Positions 1 to 12,101 of a DNA stretch of 64,000 nucleotides are shown here, piece by piece. Position 1 is the stretch's first letter; every line of letters starts with the position of its first letter. The position numbers and the translations under genes were made by a program. Source of the stretch: UBA2357 sp002344625 (GTDB lineage: Bacteria; Pseudomonadota; Gammaproteobacteria; Burkholderiales; Rhodocyclaceae); contig CALKIH010000018.1 of NCBI GenBank assembly GCA_937995335.1, positions 1 through 64,000 of the forward strand, in the 5' to 3' direction. The notes beneath the pieces are model-generated. The model saw only the letters and a list, made by a program, of their open reading frames with translations, made no database searches and was not told the DNA's origin.

Positions 1-2
1 TC

Positions 3-1508
<1,506 letters not shown>

Positions 1509-1646
1509 GCACCGGCATCGTGCCCGCTCAAGCCCGCCGGTCGGGCGCGCTGCCGCCCGGTTTGTGGCACCGCCGTCAAACCCGTATCATTCGGGCCGGA
1601 CACGGCCGAGAGCCGGCGCATCAGCTGATCGGGCTGTAATCACGAC

Positions 1647-1683
1647 AAGTCGGGAACACCGTCGCAAAACGGGTTCCCGACTT
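1647..1683 (+). terminator. Stable hairpin between dnaK and dnaJ
   Basis: An 11-bp perfect inverted repeat, AAGTCGGGAAC ... GTTCCCGACTT, surrounds a 15-base loop and is followed by the weakly T-rich TCGCTTTG. It could be a partial terminator that lowers dnaJ expression relative to dnaK, or an mRNA-stabilising or processing hairpin. The lack of a clean T-run argues against full termination. Confidence 0.5.
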
Positions 1684-1720
1684 TCGCTTTGCTGTCAGAT
1701 GTTCGTACTGGATTTAACAC

Positions 1721-2848
1721 ATGTCGAAACGCGATTATTACGAGGTATTGGGTGTCAATCGCGACGCCTCGCCCGAAGATATCAAGAAGGCTTATCGCAA
1801 GCTGGCGATGAAGCATCACCCCGACCGCAATCCCGACAACAAGGCGGCCGAAGAGAAGTTCAAGGAACTCAGCGAAGCGTACGAGATGCTCTCCGATCCG
1901 GAGAAGAAGTCCGCCTATGACCGCTTCGGGCATGCCGGCGTGGATCCGTCGATGGGTGGCGCACGCGGTGGCCAGCAAGGCTTCGACGGCTTCGCCGACG
2001 CTTTCTCGGACATCTTCGGCGACATCTTCGGCGGCGGCCAGCGCGGCGGGCGATCCAACGTCTATCGCGGCGCCGACCTGCGCTACAACCTCGAGATTTC
2101 GCTCGAAGAGGCGGCCCGCGGCGCCGAGAAGACGATTCGCATCCCGACGGTCGAGGAATGCGGCAGTTGCCACGGCTCCGGTGCGAAACCCGGCACCCAG
2201 CCGCAAACCTGCCCGACCTGTAACGGTGCCGGCCAGGTCAGGGTCCAGCAGGGGTTTTTCTCGATCCAGCAGACCTGCCCGAAGTGCCACGGCACCGGCC
2301 GCTTCATCCCCGATCCCTGCACCACCTGCCGCGGCGCGGGCCGGGTCAAGGGCCACAAGACTCTCGAGGTCAAGATTCCCGCCGGCATCGACGAAGGCAT
2401 GCGCCTGCGTCACGCCGGCCATGGTGAGCCGGGCGTGAACGGCGGCCCCTCAGGCGACCTGTATGTCGAGATCCACATCCGCCAGCACCCGGTGTTTCAG
2501 CGTGACGGCGACGACCTGCATTGCGAGATGCCGATCAGTTTCACCACCGCGGCGCTCGGCGGCGAAATCGAAATTCCCACGCTCGAAGGTATGGCGAGGC
2601 TGAAGATTCCGGCCGAAACCCAGAGTGGCCGGGCCTTCCGCCTGCGCGGCAAGGGCATCCGCAACGTCCGCTCGCACGCCCAGGGCGACCTGATGTGCCA
2701 TGTCGTGGTCGAGACGCCGGTAAAGCTCACCGAACGTCAGAAGGAATTGCTGCGCGAATTCGAAGAGGTCTCGAGCGGCGACGTGGATCGCCACAACCCC
2801 AAAGCCAAGAGCTGGATGGAGAAGGTGCGGGACTTTTTCGGCACCTGA
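1721..2848 (+). CDS. dnaJ: Chaperone DnaJ (Hsp40)
   Basis: Co-chaperone that stimulates DnaK ATPase and delivers substrates. The 375-residue protein has the full class A layout: a J domain with the HPD motif (KHHPDRNPDN, about residues 30-40), a Gly/Phe-rich segment (about 75-115), four CxxCxGxG zinc-binding repeats (starting CGSCHGSGA, CPTCNGAG, CPKCHGTG, CTTCRGAG, about 145-210) and the C-terminal substrate-binding domains. The length matches E. coli DnaJ (376). It sits just downstream of dnaK, separated by a hairpin, and is convergent with the IF-1 gene. Confidence 0.98.
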   Translation: MSKRDYYEVLGVNRDASPEDIKKAYRKLAMKHHPDRNPDNKAAEEKFKELSEAYEMLSDPEKKSAYDRFGHAGVDPSMGGARGGQQGFDGFADAFSDIFGDIFGGGQRGGRSNVYRGADLRYNLEISLEEAARGAEKTIRIPTVEECGSCHGSGAKPGTQPQTCPTCNGAGQVRVQQGFFSIQQTCPKCHGTGRFIPDPCTTCRGAGRVKGHKTLEVKIPAGIDEGMRLRHAGHGEPGVNGGPSGDLYVEIHIRQHPVFQRDGDDLHCEMPISFTTAALGGEIEIPTLEGMARLKIPAETQSGRAFRLRGKGIRNVRSHAQGDLMCHVVVETPVKLTERQKELLREFEEVSSGDVDRHNPKAKSWMEKVRDFFGT

Positions 2849-2941
2849 CCGATTCCTGCGCATTCCCGGGTATTCGCCGCCCATCGGGGCCGGATGCCTG
2901 GGGCTCCCCCGCCGCTCCGGCAGGCGATTCCACGCAACGGA

Positions 2942-3199
2942 TCAATGCTTGCGCCGTGCGGGCGTCATCGGCGCCCGGCCTTCGATATGACGGAAGATGA
3001 TCCGCGCCTTGCCGAGATCATAGGGGGACAGTTCAAGCGAAACCTTGTCGCCGGCAATGATGCGGATATGATGCTTACGCATCTTTCCCGCCGTGTACGC
3101 GACCAGATTGTGGCCGTTTTCGAGCGTGACGCGATAACGCGAATCGGGCAGGACTTCGTCCACCACGCCGTTCATTTCAATCAGTTCTTCCTTGGCCAA
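2942..3199 (-). CDS. infA: Translation initiation factor IF-1, TTG start
   Basis: Small OB-fold protein that binds the 30S A site during initiation. The 85-residue product contains the conserved IF-1 core (LPDSRYRVTLENGH, AGKMRKHHIRI, GDKVSLELSPYDL) and the basic C-terminal tail common in betaproteobacteria. Family homology starts at (M)AKEELIEMNG, which corresponds to a TTG codon. GGGAG lies 7 bases upstream as a Shine-Dalgarno, and the longer frame would read back through the terminator of the cold-shock gene. I therefore chose TTG. Betaproteobacteria often carry a second IF-1 outside the ribosomal protein operon, and this copy beside a cold-shock gene fits that pattern (inference). Confidence 0.93.
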   Translation of the reverse strand: MAKEELIEMNGVVDEVLPDSRYRVTLENGHNLVAYTAGKMRKHHIRIIAGDKVSLELSPYDLGKARIIFRHIEGRAPMTPARRKH

Positions 3200-3230
3200 A
3201 TGTACGCTCCCATGAGGTTGGCACAGCACG

Positions 3231-3259
3231 AAAAGAAAAAGCCCGACAGATGCCGGGCT
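3231..3259 (-). terminator. Intrinsic terminator of the cold-shock gene
   Basis: Read on the minus strand, a stem AGCCCG/CGGGCT with an 8-base loop is followed by TTTTTCTTTT, a good Rho-independent terminator. It lies about 80 bases past the cold-shock stop codon and about 30 bases before the IF-1 start, so IF-1 is probably transcribed either by readthrough or from a very close promoter. Confidence 0.75.
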
Positions 3260-3339
3260 CATCCGTTGCCGGCCCCGGGGAAACCCCGGCCGGCGTCAAG
3301 GCGGTGACCAGGCGTGCGCGGCACACCCGGCCAAGCCGA

Positions 3340-3546
3340 TCAATCAGCAGTGCGAATGTTTGCAGCTTGCTTGCCCTTCGGGCCGGTCGCGACGTCGAAC
3401 GAGACGCGCTGACCTTCTTGCAGGGTCTTGAAACCCTGGCTTTGAATTGCGGAGAAGTGGGCGAAGAGATCCTCACCGCCGCCTTCCGGGGTGATGAAGC
3501 CGAAGCCCTTCGAATCGTTGAACCACTTCACGGTACCGTTTGCCAT
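3340..3546 (-). CDS. Cold-shock domain protein (CspA family)
   Basis: A 68-residue single-domain RNA/ssDNA-binding protein that melts mRNA structure. Both RNP motifs are present: KGFGFITP (RNP1) and DLFAHFSAI (RNP2), preceded by the usual NGTVKWFND strand. I chose the ATG giving MANGTVKWF because it matches the family start; the open frame extends 20 codons further but without homology. A candidate promoter lies about 150 bases upstream, leaving a long leader typical of cold-shock mRNAs. The terminator is well defined. Confidence 0.97.
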   Translation of the reverse strand: MANGTVKWFNDSKGFGFITPEGGGEDLFAHFSAIQSQGFKTLQEGQRVSFDVATGPKGKQAANIRTAD

Positions 3547-3692
3547 ATCTTGAACATCCAGGAAATTGAATAAAGGGACGTGCCCTTGAAAGAGGGCGAA
3601 GCTCAAGACGGCGGAGTGATGAAGGCAGAAATACGCGGCAGAGCGGATACTGAACCAGACAGCAACTAGCTACTTGAAGATCGCTGGCCGAC

Positions 3693-3721
3693 ACTATGCA
3701 CCGTATCGATGCACATTACAA
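3693..3721 (-). promoter_or_regulatory. Candidate sigma-70 promoter of the cold-shock gene
   Basis: On the minus strand, TTGTAA and CATAGT are separated by exactly 17 bases, with four of six matches each to the -35 and -10 consensus. Initiation here would give a leader of about 140 bases, in line with the long 5' UTRs of csp genes. This is a pattern match only. Confidence 0.4.
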
Positions 3722-3765
3722 CCGTTTGTTCCGCGAACGCCGGCGCCGGGCGACCTGGTCTCCTC

Positions 3766-4836
3766 TCACTCCATCAAAGCCACCGATTTCACCTGCACAT
3801 GCACCCGCAAACCGACTGCAATACCCAGCTGGGCCGCCGAGCGCCGGGTCAGACGGGCGACGAACAGCGTGGCCCCCACCTGGACCCGCACCAACAACAG
3901 GCCCGGGTGCTCGTCGCCCCCCACGGACTCGACCACACCCGCAAACACGTTCTGGATGCTGCTCGGGCCCGGCTCGGCGACGCTCAGGCTGACATCACGC
4001 GCGAGTACCCGCACCCGTACCCGTTTGCCGGGCGGAAGCGCGCGATCACGCGTCCATAGCGCCCCCCCCTGGAAATCGACGCGCGCCAGATGCCACTCGG
4101 GGTCGACGGCACCGACCTGCGTGTCGATCACGACGCCCACATCCTCGCCCAGCCGTATCGGCAGGTCGAGCCGCGCCAGAGTCTCGCCGAGCGGGCCGTG
4201 CGCAACGACTTGTCCGCCCTCCAGCGCAACCAGGTAGTCGGCCAGCCGGGCGACCTCGTCGGGCGAATGGCTGACGTAGATCACCGGTATGTCGAGCTCG
4301 TCGTGCAGCCGCTCCAGGTACGGCAGGATCTCCCGCTTGCGCTTGAGGTCGAGCGCCGCGAGCGGCTCGTCCATCAGCAGGATCTCCGGGCCGACCGCCA
4401 GTGCCCGCGCGATGGCGACGCGCTGACGCTCGCCGCCGGACAGCAGATCCGGTTTGCGCTCGAGCAGATGTCCGATCCCCAAGAGCGCGATCGCCTGGTC
4501 GAGCGCGATCCGCTGCGCCGCCTCGGCGCGTTTGCGCCCGTAACGCAGGTTGCCCATGACCGACAGATGCGGAAACAGGCTGGCCTCCTGGAACACATAG
4601 CCCAGCGGGCGCCGGTGCGTCGGTAACCAGGTACGCTCGTCCTGCCATACCTGCCCCTTGAACGACATCCGTCCCGACGCCGCACGCTCCAGCCCGGCGA
4701 TGCAGCGCAGGAGCGTGGTCTTGCCCGAGCCGGAATGCCCGAAAAGGGCAATGACGCCGCGCGCCGGCAGCTTCAGGTCGACTGCCAAGCGAAAGCCCGG
4801 CCAATCGAGCTCGAAGCGCGCCTCGATCACCGCCAT
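3766..4836 (-). CDS. modC: Molybdate ABC transporter ATP-binding protein ModC
   Basis: ATPase that energises molybdate import. The 356-residue protein has Walker A GHSGSGKTT, signature LSGGERQRVAIARAL and Walker B ILLMDEPLAALD, then a C-terminal Mop/TOBE domain (about residues 285-356) that binds oxyanion as a feedback sensor. I chose the ATG at MAVIEARFELDW: it lies one base past the modB stop codon and gives the usual ModC length, whereas the upstream in-frame ATG would place 12 extra residues inside modB. It is the last gene of the modEABC operon. Confidence 0.95.
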   Translation of the reverse strand: MAVIEARFELDWPGFRLAVDLKLPARGVIALFGHSGSGKTTLLRCIAGLERAASGRMSFKGQVWQDERTWLPTHRRPLGYVFQEASLFPHLSVMGNLRYGRKRAEAAQRIALDQAIALLGIGHLLERKPDLLSGGERQRVAIARALAVGPEILLMDEPLAALDLKRKREILPYLERLHDELDIPVIYVSHSPDEVARLADYLVALEGGQVVAHGPLGETLARLDLPIRLGEDVGVVIDTQVGAVDPEWHLARVDFQGGALWTRDRALPPGKRVRVRVLARDVSLSVAEPGPSSIQNVFAGVVESVGGDEHPGLLLVRVQVGATLFVARLTRRSAAQLGIAVGLRVHVQVKSVALME

Positions 4837-4837
4837 C

Positions 4838-5518
4838 TCAGCCCCCTTTGCGTACACCGGGGCGCCATGCATACATGCCGAGCAATACCATGAACGAGAA
4901 AATCAGCATGACCGCCGACAGCCGATGCGCATCGGCATATTCCATCGCTTCGACGTGATCGTAGATCTGCACCGAAGCGACCCGCGTCACACCGGGAATA
5001 TTGCCGCCGATCATCAGCACCACGCCGAACTCGCCCACCGTATGGGCGAAGGTCAGAATGCTCGCGGTCAGAAAGCCCGGCCGGGCGAGCGGTATCACCA
5101 CCGTAAAGAACAGGTCGAGCGGCGAAGCGCGCAAGGTGGCGGCAACTTCGAGCGGGCGATCGCCGATCGCCTCGAAGGCATTCTGCAGCGGCTGGACCAT
5201 GAAGGGCAGCGAGTAGAACACCGACGCCACCACCAGGCCCCAGAACGTGAACGGCAGTTTCTGCATCCCCAGCGCGGTGGTCAGCTGCCCCACCGGCCCG
5301 TTCGGCCCCATCGCCAGCAACAGGTAGAAACCCAGCACCGAAGGCGGCAGAACCAGCGGCAGGGCCACGACGGCGCCCACCGGGCCCTTCCACCAACTAC
5401 GGGTACGGGCGAGCCACCAGGCAACCGGGGTGCCGACCAGCAGCAGGATCACGGTCACGATGGCCGCCAGCCGCACCGTCAGCCAGATCGCCTGCAGATC
5501 GGTCTCGGTCAGCCACAT
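4838..5518 (-). CDS. modB: Molybdate ABC transporter permease ModB
   Basis: Inner-membrane channel subunit of the molybdate importer. At 226 residues it has the family's normal size and about five to six hydrophobic segments, beginning at LAAIVTVILLLVGTPVAWWLA. The cytoplasmic coupling motif is recognisable in the stretch EVAATLRASPLDLFFTVVIP (about residues 135-155). It lies between modA and modC with very short gaps, so the three are surely cotranscribed. Confidence 0.96.
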   Translation of the reverse strand: MWLTETDLQAIWLTVRLAAIVTVILLLVGTPVAWWLARTRSWWKGPVGAVVALPLVLPPSVLGFYLLLAMGPNGPVGQLTTALGMQKLPFTFWGLVVASVFYSLPFMVQPLQNAFEAIGDRPLEVAATLRASPLDLFFTVVIPLARPGFLTASILTFAHTVGEFGVVLMIGGNIPGVTRVASVQIYDHVEAMEYADAHRLSAVMLIFSFMVLLGMYAWRPGVRKGG

Positions 5519-5547
5519 AGCCTACTCCGCCCGCCCCCCGGCACCGC

Positions 5548-6312
5548 TCATTCCAGGCCGTAGCCGAAAGACTTGATGACCGCGTGCGCCTTCTCGCCCT
5601 TCAGGTAGTCGAGCAGCGCGGCAGCGGCCCGGTTGTCCTTGCCGCGTACCAGGAGGGCCGCATCCTGGCGGATCGGATCATGCAGTTCCTCGGGGACGAC
5701 CCACGCCGAACCGCTCGTGATCACACCGTCCTTGAATACCTGCGACAGCGCGACGAAACCAAGTTCGGCATTGCCCGTGGATACGAACTGCAGCGTCTGC
5801 GCGATATTCTCGCCTTGCACGAAACGCCCCTGAACCGCGTCGAGCAATTGCAGCTTGGTCAGTGTCGCGATGGCCGCCGCGCCGTAGGGAGCGGTCTTGG
5901 GGTTTGCGATCGCGAGATGCCTGAAATCGCCGCTGCGCAGGACTTCGCCCTTGTCATCGACGAAATCCGGCTTGGCCGACCACAGGGTCAGGGTGCCTAC
6001 CGCGTAGGTGAAACGGCTTCCGGCGACCACATGACCTTCGTTCTCGAGTTTCTCCGGCGTGCTCGCGTCGGCAGAAAGAAAGACGTCGAACGGCGCCCCG
6101 TTGACGATCTGGGCGTAGAACTTGCCTGTCGCACCAAACGACAGCACGGCCTTGTGCCCGGTCTCCTTTTCGAAATCGGCTGCGATCTGCTGCATCGGTG
6201 TCGTGAAGTTCGCGGCGACCGCAACGAGCACCTCGGCCGCCTGCGCGGCGAAGCTGGGCAGTGCGATTGCGAGGGCGGACAGAGCACCGGTGATGAAGGT
6301 ACGGCGTTGCAT
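5548..6312 (-). CDS. modA: Molybdate-binding periplasmic protein ModA
   Basis: Periplasmic receptor for molybdate (and tungstate). The 254-residue precursor begins with a Sec-type signal peptide (MQRRTFITGALSALAIALP, predicted cut after AQA near residue 25), followed by the ModA start EVLVAVAANFTTPM. The oxyanion-contact segments are present: GATGKFYAQI, GAPFDVFLSAD and NPKTAPYGAAA. It lies about 40 bases after modE and 30 bases before modB, so modEABC form one operon. Confidence 0.96.
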   Translation of the reverse strand: MQRRTFITGALSALAIALPSFAAQAAEVLVAVAANFTTPMQQIAADFEKETGHKAVLSFGATGKFYAQIVNGAPFDVFLSADASTPEKLENEGHVVAGSRFTYAVGTLTLWSAKPDFVDDKGEVLRSGDFRHLAIANPKTAPYGAAAIATLTKLQLLDAVQGRFVQGENIAQTLQFVSTGNAELGFVALSQVFKDGVITSGSAWVVPEELHDPIRQDAALLVRGKDNRAAAALLDYLKGEKAHAVIKSFGYGLE

Positions 6313-6351
6313 GATGGATCCTCCTGTTGTGGCAATAAGAAGCGGGTTGAA

Positions 6352-7179
6352 TCAGTCGTAGGTCGAGAGAATCACGCTCGACGATTTGAAGATCGCGCAG
6401 GCCGGCATGCCTTCCGCCAGGTCGAGCGTTCTGCAACTGCCGTGGGTCACCACCGCCGTCACGCTCTTGCCGGACGGCAGGGTCACGGTGACCTCGTCAT
6501 TGACCGAACCTTCATGGATCGCGCTGACCACGCCCCAGAACTGATTGCGCGCGGTCAGGCGGATGTCGCGGTCGGTCGAAATCAGCACCGACGACGACTT
6601 GATGAAAGCGAAGACTTCCTTGCCGATCACGAGCCCCAGGCGCTCGGCGCTGGCACGCGTGATCACGGCCACCAGCTCGGTTTCGCGATCGAGGCGAAGG
6701 CGCACCTCGTAGTCGACCTCGCCGTCGCGCAGGCCGCAGATCGGCCCCGAAAACTGATTGCGGGCACTGGTTTTCATCGACATACGGTGCATGAGCTTGC
6801 GGAATCCTTCGATGTCGGCCGGCCCGTTGCCGGTCAGCAGCAAGGCCGCCCGTTCGAGCGCCGCCTGGGTTTCGATCTCCAGCGCGCGATACATCGCGAT
6901 CGTGCGCCGGCCATATTCGGTGAGCTGCGTGCCGCCCCCTTGGCGCCCGCCGGTGACCCGCAGTACCAGCGGCTCGGGCGCCAGATTGTTCATGTTGTCG
7001 ATCGCATCCCAAGCCGCCTTGTAGGAAATCGGCACCGCCTTGGCCGCCTGGCTGATCGAGCCGACCCTGCCAATGGCCTCGAGCAGGCGGATGCGTACAT
7101 CGGAATACGCGTGCCCCATCGAGGCGTCGATGGATAGCCGGCCGAGAAAGCGCTCAGGGCATTGCGGAGGCATGTTCAA
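6352..7179 (-). CDS. modE: Molybdate-responsive regulator ModE (HTH plus two Mop domains)
   Basis: Molybdate-binding transcription factor that normally represses mod transport genes when molybdate is plentiful. The 275-residue protein has an N-terminal winged helix (about residues 25-120; SISQAAKAVPISYKAAWDAI is the LysR-like helix-turn-helix) and two tandem Mop domains. The first starts near residue 136 and the second near 208, both with the SARNQF/TARNQF signature. It heads the modEABC operon and is divergent from a free molbindin gene, with a symmetric candidate operator between them, so autoregulation is likely. Confidence 0.94.
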   Translation of the reverse strand: MNMPPQCPERFLGRLSIDASMGHAYSDVRIRLLEAIGRVGSISQAAKAVPISYKAAWDAIDNMNNLAPEPLVLRVTGGRQGGGTQLTEYGRRTIAMYRALEIETQAALERAALLLTGNGPADIEGFRKLMHRMSMKTSARNQFSGPICGLRDGEVDYEVRLRLDRETELVAVITRASAERLGLVIGKEVFAFIKSSSVLISTDRDIRLTARNQFWGVVSAIHEGSVNDEVTVTLPSGKSVTAVVTHGSCRTLDLAEGMPACAIFKSSSVILSTYD

Positions 7180-7198
7180 TCCTCAATGTAGTTGGCGG

Positions 7199-7247
7199 TA
7201 TATAGCGACAGACGTGCCAATGCTGTGCCGCTATGGTTGTCGCTATA
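7199..7247. promoter_or_regulatory. Candidate ModE operator in the modE/mop divergent region
   Basis: The 179-base region between modE and mop holds TATATAGCGAC on the left and its near mirror GTCGCTATA on the right, 29 bases apart. A further CCGCTATG copy of the half-site lies 3 bases before the right arm. The TATAGCGA core resembles half-sites known from enterobacterial ModE operators. Spacing is longer than a single classical site, so this may be two sites, one for each promoter. Confidence 0.5.
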
Positions 7248-7358
7248 CGAATCATGGGGTTAAGCTGCCGCAGAGAAACCCACACCCGCTTGGGTCTTAT
7301 TTTCTATGTAGTAGACAATACAACGTGTCGGAAAGCCGACACAATACCGGAGAGCAAA

Positions 7359-7787
7359 ATGAAAACCAGCGCGCGCAACGTCTTTCGCGGCACGGTCGCG
7401 ACCTATACCCCAGGCAGCGTGAACGCCGAGGTGGTGATCGATTTACCCGGGGGCGACCATCTCGTCGCAATCGTCAGCCTGGTCAGTGCCACCGATCTGG
7501 GTCTCGCGCCTGGCCGCGAAGTCTTCGCACTGGTGAAGGCGCCGTGGGTGATCGTGCTCACCGACGCATCCGATGTCAGACTCTCCGCCCGTAACTGCCT
7601 CGCCGGCACGGTCAGCGCCGTCGAAGTGGGCGCCGTCAACGCCGAGGTCGGTATCGAACTGCCCAGCGGTACGATCGTTTCGGCGATCGTCACGCGCGAC
7701 GCCGTTACCGAACTGGGTCTGAAGCCCGGCGTAGCCGCCACCGCGGTGATCAAAGCCTCGCACGTCATCCTCGGCGTGCCGAAATAG
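7359..7787 (+). CDS. mop: Molbindin (di-Mop molybdate-binding protein)
   Basis: Small cytoplasmic molybdate-storage or homeostasis protein. The 142 residues are two tandem Mop domains, each beginning with the signature seen in ModE (TSARNVFRGTV at residue 3 and LSARNCLAGTV near 73). The start gives MKTSARNVF with a GGAG about 7 bases upstream; the 42-residue longer frame has no homology. It is divergent from modEABC and shares its candidate ModE operator. No DNA-binding domain is present. Confidence 0.93.
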   Translation: MKTSARNVFRGTVATYTPGSVNAEVVIDLPGGDHLVAIVSLVSATDLGLAPGREVFALVKAPWVIVLTDASDVRLSARNCLAGTVSAVEVGAVNAEVGIELPSGTIVSAIVTRDAVTELGLKPGVAATAVIKASHVILGVPK

Positions 7788-7802
7788 GTCTTTCAGGCCG
7801 AA

Positions 7803-7823
7803 CGGGCCGCGGCGTGCGGCCCG
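7803..7823 (+). terminator. GC-rich hairpin after the molbindin gene
   Basis: A perfect 8-bp stem (CGGGCCGC/GCGGCCCG) with a 5-base loop lies 16 bases past the stop codon. It lacks a following T-run, so it may be a weak terminator or an RNA 3'-end stabiliser. Confidence 0.35.
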
Positions 7824-7983
7824 CCGGAACAAAAGCATCCGGAACATACCCACACCCCAGCATCGGTTGCGCAAACACCCCGCCCGCAACGGGCCGCACT
7901 CCCGCCCCAGTCTCCAATTCCGCGCCAACCCCGAATGCCGGCATCCACTTCGATGCACCCACCCCAGCCGATGCGCACCCCGC

Positions 7984-8012
7984 TTGCCAATACAGGACCG
8001 ATTAAGTACCAT
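7984..8012 (+). promoter_or_regulatory. Candidate promoter of the suf operon
   Basis: TTGCCA and TACCAT are separated by exactly 17 bases, and the predicted start lies about 25 bases before the Rrf2 regulator gene. An AT-rich patch (TACCATTTAAACAATC) stands out from the GC-rich surroundings and may also be where the regulator binds. No clear IscR-type palindrome was recognised. Confidence 0.45.
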
Positions 8013-8043
8013 TTAAACAATCCTCGGATACAGGCCATCGACC

Positions 8044-8514
8044 ATGCTGCGCATCAGCAAGATCACCGACTACGGCACCCTGGTGATGGCCCGGATCGCG
8101 GCCCAGCCCGAGCGCCATTTCAGCGCCGCCGAGCTCGCCGAAGGGCTCGGCCTGGGGCTGCCGACCGTCAGCAAGGTGCTCAAGACGCTCGCCCGGCACG
8201 GTCTGGTCAACGGGCTGCGCGGCGCGCATGGTGGATACGCCCTCGCCCGCCCGGCGCACACCATCACCGTCGCCGAGATCATCGATGCGCTCGAAGAACA
8301 GCCTTTCGGCCTGACCGAATGCAGCGCCAGCGCCGGTGTATGCGAACGCGAGCAGGACTGTCGCATCCGGATCAACTGGCTGAGCATCAATACCGTGGTG
8401 CGCCGCGCGCTCGAGGATGTGAGCCTTGCCGACATGGCCGAACCGGTACCTGCCGCGCGGCATGTGCACCCGTTGCACGGACCGGACGACCGCAGCGAGC
8501 AAACCGTTTCTTGA
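8044..8514 (+). CDS. Rrf2-family iron-sulfur regulator of the SUF operon
   Basis: Transcription factor expected to sense Fe-S status and control the suf genes. The 156-residue protein opens with MLRISKITDYG, has a winged helix (FSAAELAEGLGLGLPTVSKV as the recognition region) and the loop motif RGAHGGYALARP. Three cysteines at 93, 100 and 106 form the likely [2Fe-2S] site; the first gap is one residue longer than in E. coli IscR. It lies 13 bases before sufB in the same orientation. It resembles the regulators annotated as 'SUF system Fe-S cluster assembly regulator' more than IscR itself. Confidence 0.92.
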   Translation: MLRISKITDYGTLVMARIAAQPERHFSAAELAEGLGLGLPTVSKVLKTLARHGLVNGLRGAHGGYALARPAHTITVAEIIDALEEQPFGLTECSASAGVCEREQDCRIRINWLSINTVVRRALEDVSLADMAEPVPAARHVHPLHGPDDRSEQTVS

Positions 8515-8527
8515 ACTGGAGACCCTC

Positions 8528-9982
<1,455 letters not shown>

Positions 9983-9996
9983 GGAGAAAACCACAC

Positions 9997-10766
<770 letters not shown>

Positions 10767-10770
<4 letters not shown>

Positions 10771-12101
10771 GCGCGGTCGCAAGCTGGGTCGCGGATTTCG
10801 AGGCGCGCGCCCCCGCCCTGCCCGGTGCGAGCCTGCCATGGCTGGCCGGGCTGCGCAGACGCGCCATCGAGCGCTTCGCCGCCGCGGGCTGGCCGACACG
10901 GCGCATGGAAAACTGGCATCACACCTCGCTCGCCTTCCTGGAAGAGCACGTCTTCAGCGCGGCCGGCACGCATGCCGATCCGGCCGCGCTGGTCGCCCGC
11001 CTGCGCGCCGGCGAGACCGCCCCCGGGCATTGGCTGGTGTTCGTCGCCGGACGCCACGCGCCGGCACTGTCGGCCATCGGAGCCCTGCCCGGCGGCGTCA
11101 CGCTCATCGGTCTCGCCGCTGCGCTGGCACGGCCGGATGACGCCACCGCCAGTGCGATCGAGCACGCATTCGGCGGCAGCGGCGACAGCCCGGCAGCGCT
11201 GAACGCCGCGTTCGCGGCCGACGGCGCCTTCGTCAAGATCGGCCGCGGCGTCGCGGTGGAAGAGACCATCCACCTGGTGTTCATCGCCGGCGCGGACGAA
11301 ACCCATCGTCACCTGCGCAACCTGGTGGTGGCCGAAGCGGGCAGCCGCGCGACCATCGTCGAACACTATCCCGACAGCGGCGACGCGGCGACGCTGACCA
11401 ACGTGGTCACCCGCATCGAAGCCGGCGCCGACGCGCAGGTCAGCCATCTCAAGCTGCAGCAGGAAGGCGAGCAGACGATCCATATCGCCCGCCTCGATGC
11501 CCGGCAGGCGCGCGGCGCGGTGCTGGCCTCGCACTCGCTGTCCTTCGGCGCCCGGCTCGCGCGCCACGACATCGGCACCCGCTTCGACGGCGATGGCGGC
11601 GAAGTGCTGCTCAACGGCCTTTATCATGTCGATGGCCGTCGCCATGTCGATCACCAGACCTGCATCGAACATGCGCAGCCGCGCTGCAGCAGCCGCGAGT
11701 TCTACCGCGGCCTGGTGGACGGCAGCGCGCGCGGGGTGTTCGCCGGACGCATCATCGTCGCGCCCGACGCCCAGCGCAGCGACGCGATGCAGCGCTGCGA
11801 CAATCTGCTGCTGTCGCGCCAGGCCGAAGCCGACGCCCGCCCGGAGCTCGAGATCTACGCCGACGACGTGAAGTGCGCGCATGGCGCGACCGTCGGCCAG
11901 ATCGACGACGACAGCCTGTTCTACCTGCGCTCGCGCGGGCTCGATGCGCTGCACGCGCGCCATCTGCTCACCTATGCCTTCGCCGCCGAGGCGCTCGCCC
12001 GCATCGAACTGCCGACGCTGCGCCAGCGCGCGCGCGCGGCCCTGCTGGCGCGACTGCCCGGCGCCGACGCGATGGGCGAATTGCTGGAGGAACTGGCATG
12101 A
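10767..12101 (+). CDS. sufD: Fe-S assembly protein SufD
   Basis: Partner of SufB in the scaffold complex, needed for iron acquisition. The 444-residue protein has the SufBD core: FYRGLVDGSARGVFAGRIIV, then DDVKCAHGATVGQIDDDSLF and YLRSRGLDALHARHLLTYAF near the C-terminus. The conserved Cys-His pair in the KCAHGATVG segment is intact. Start and stop both overlap the neighbouring genes by 4 bases, so sufC, sufD and sufS are tightly coupled. Confidence 0.96.

Noticed and set aside
2849..2941. Terminator between convergent dnaJ and IF-1 genes
   Set aside because: A GCCGGA/TCCGGC pair exists, but the loop is long and neither strand has a T-run.
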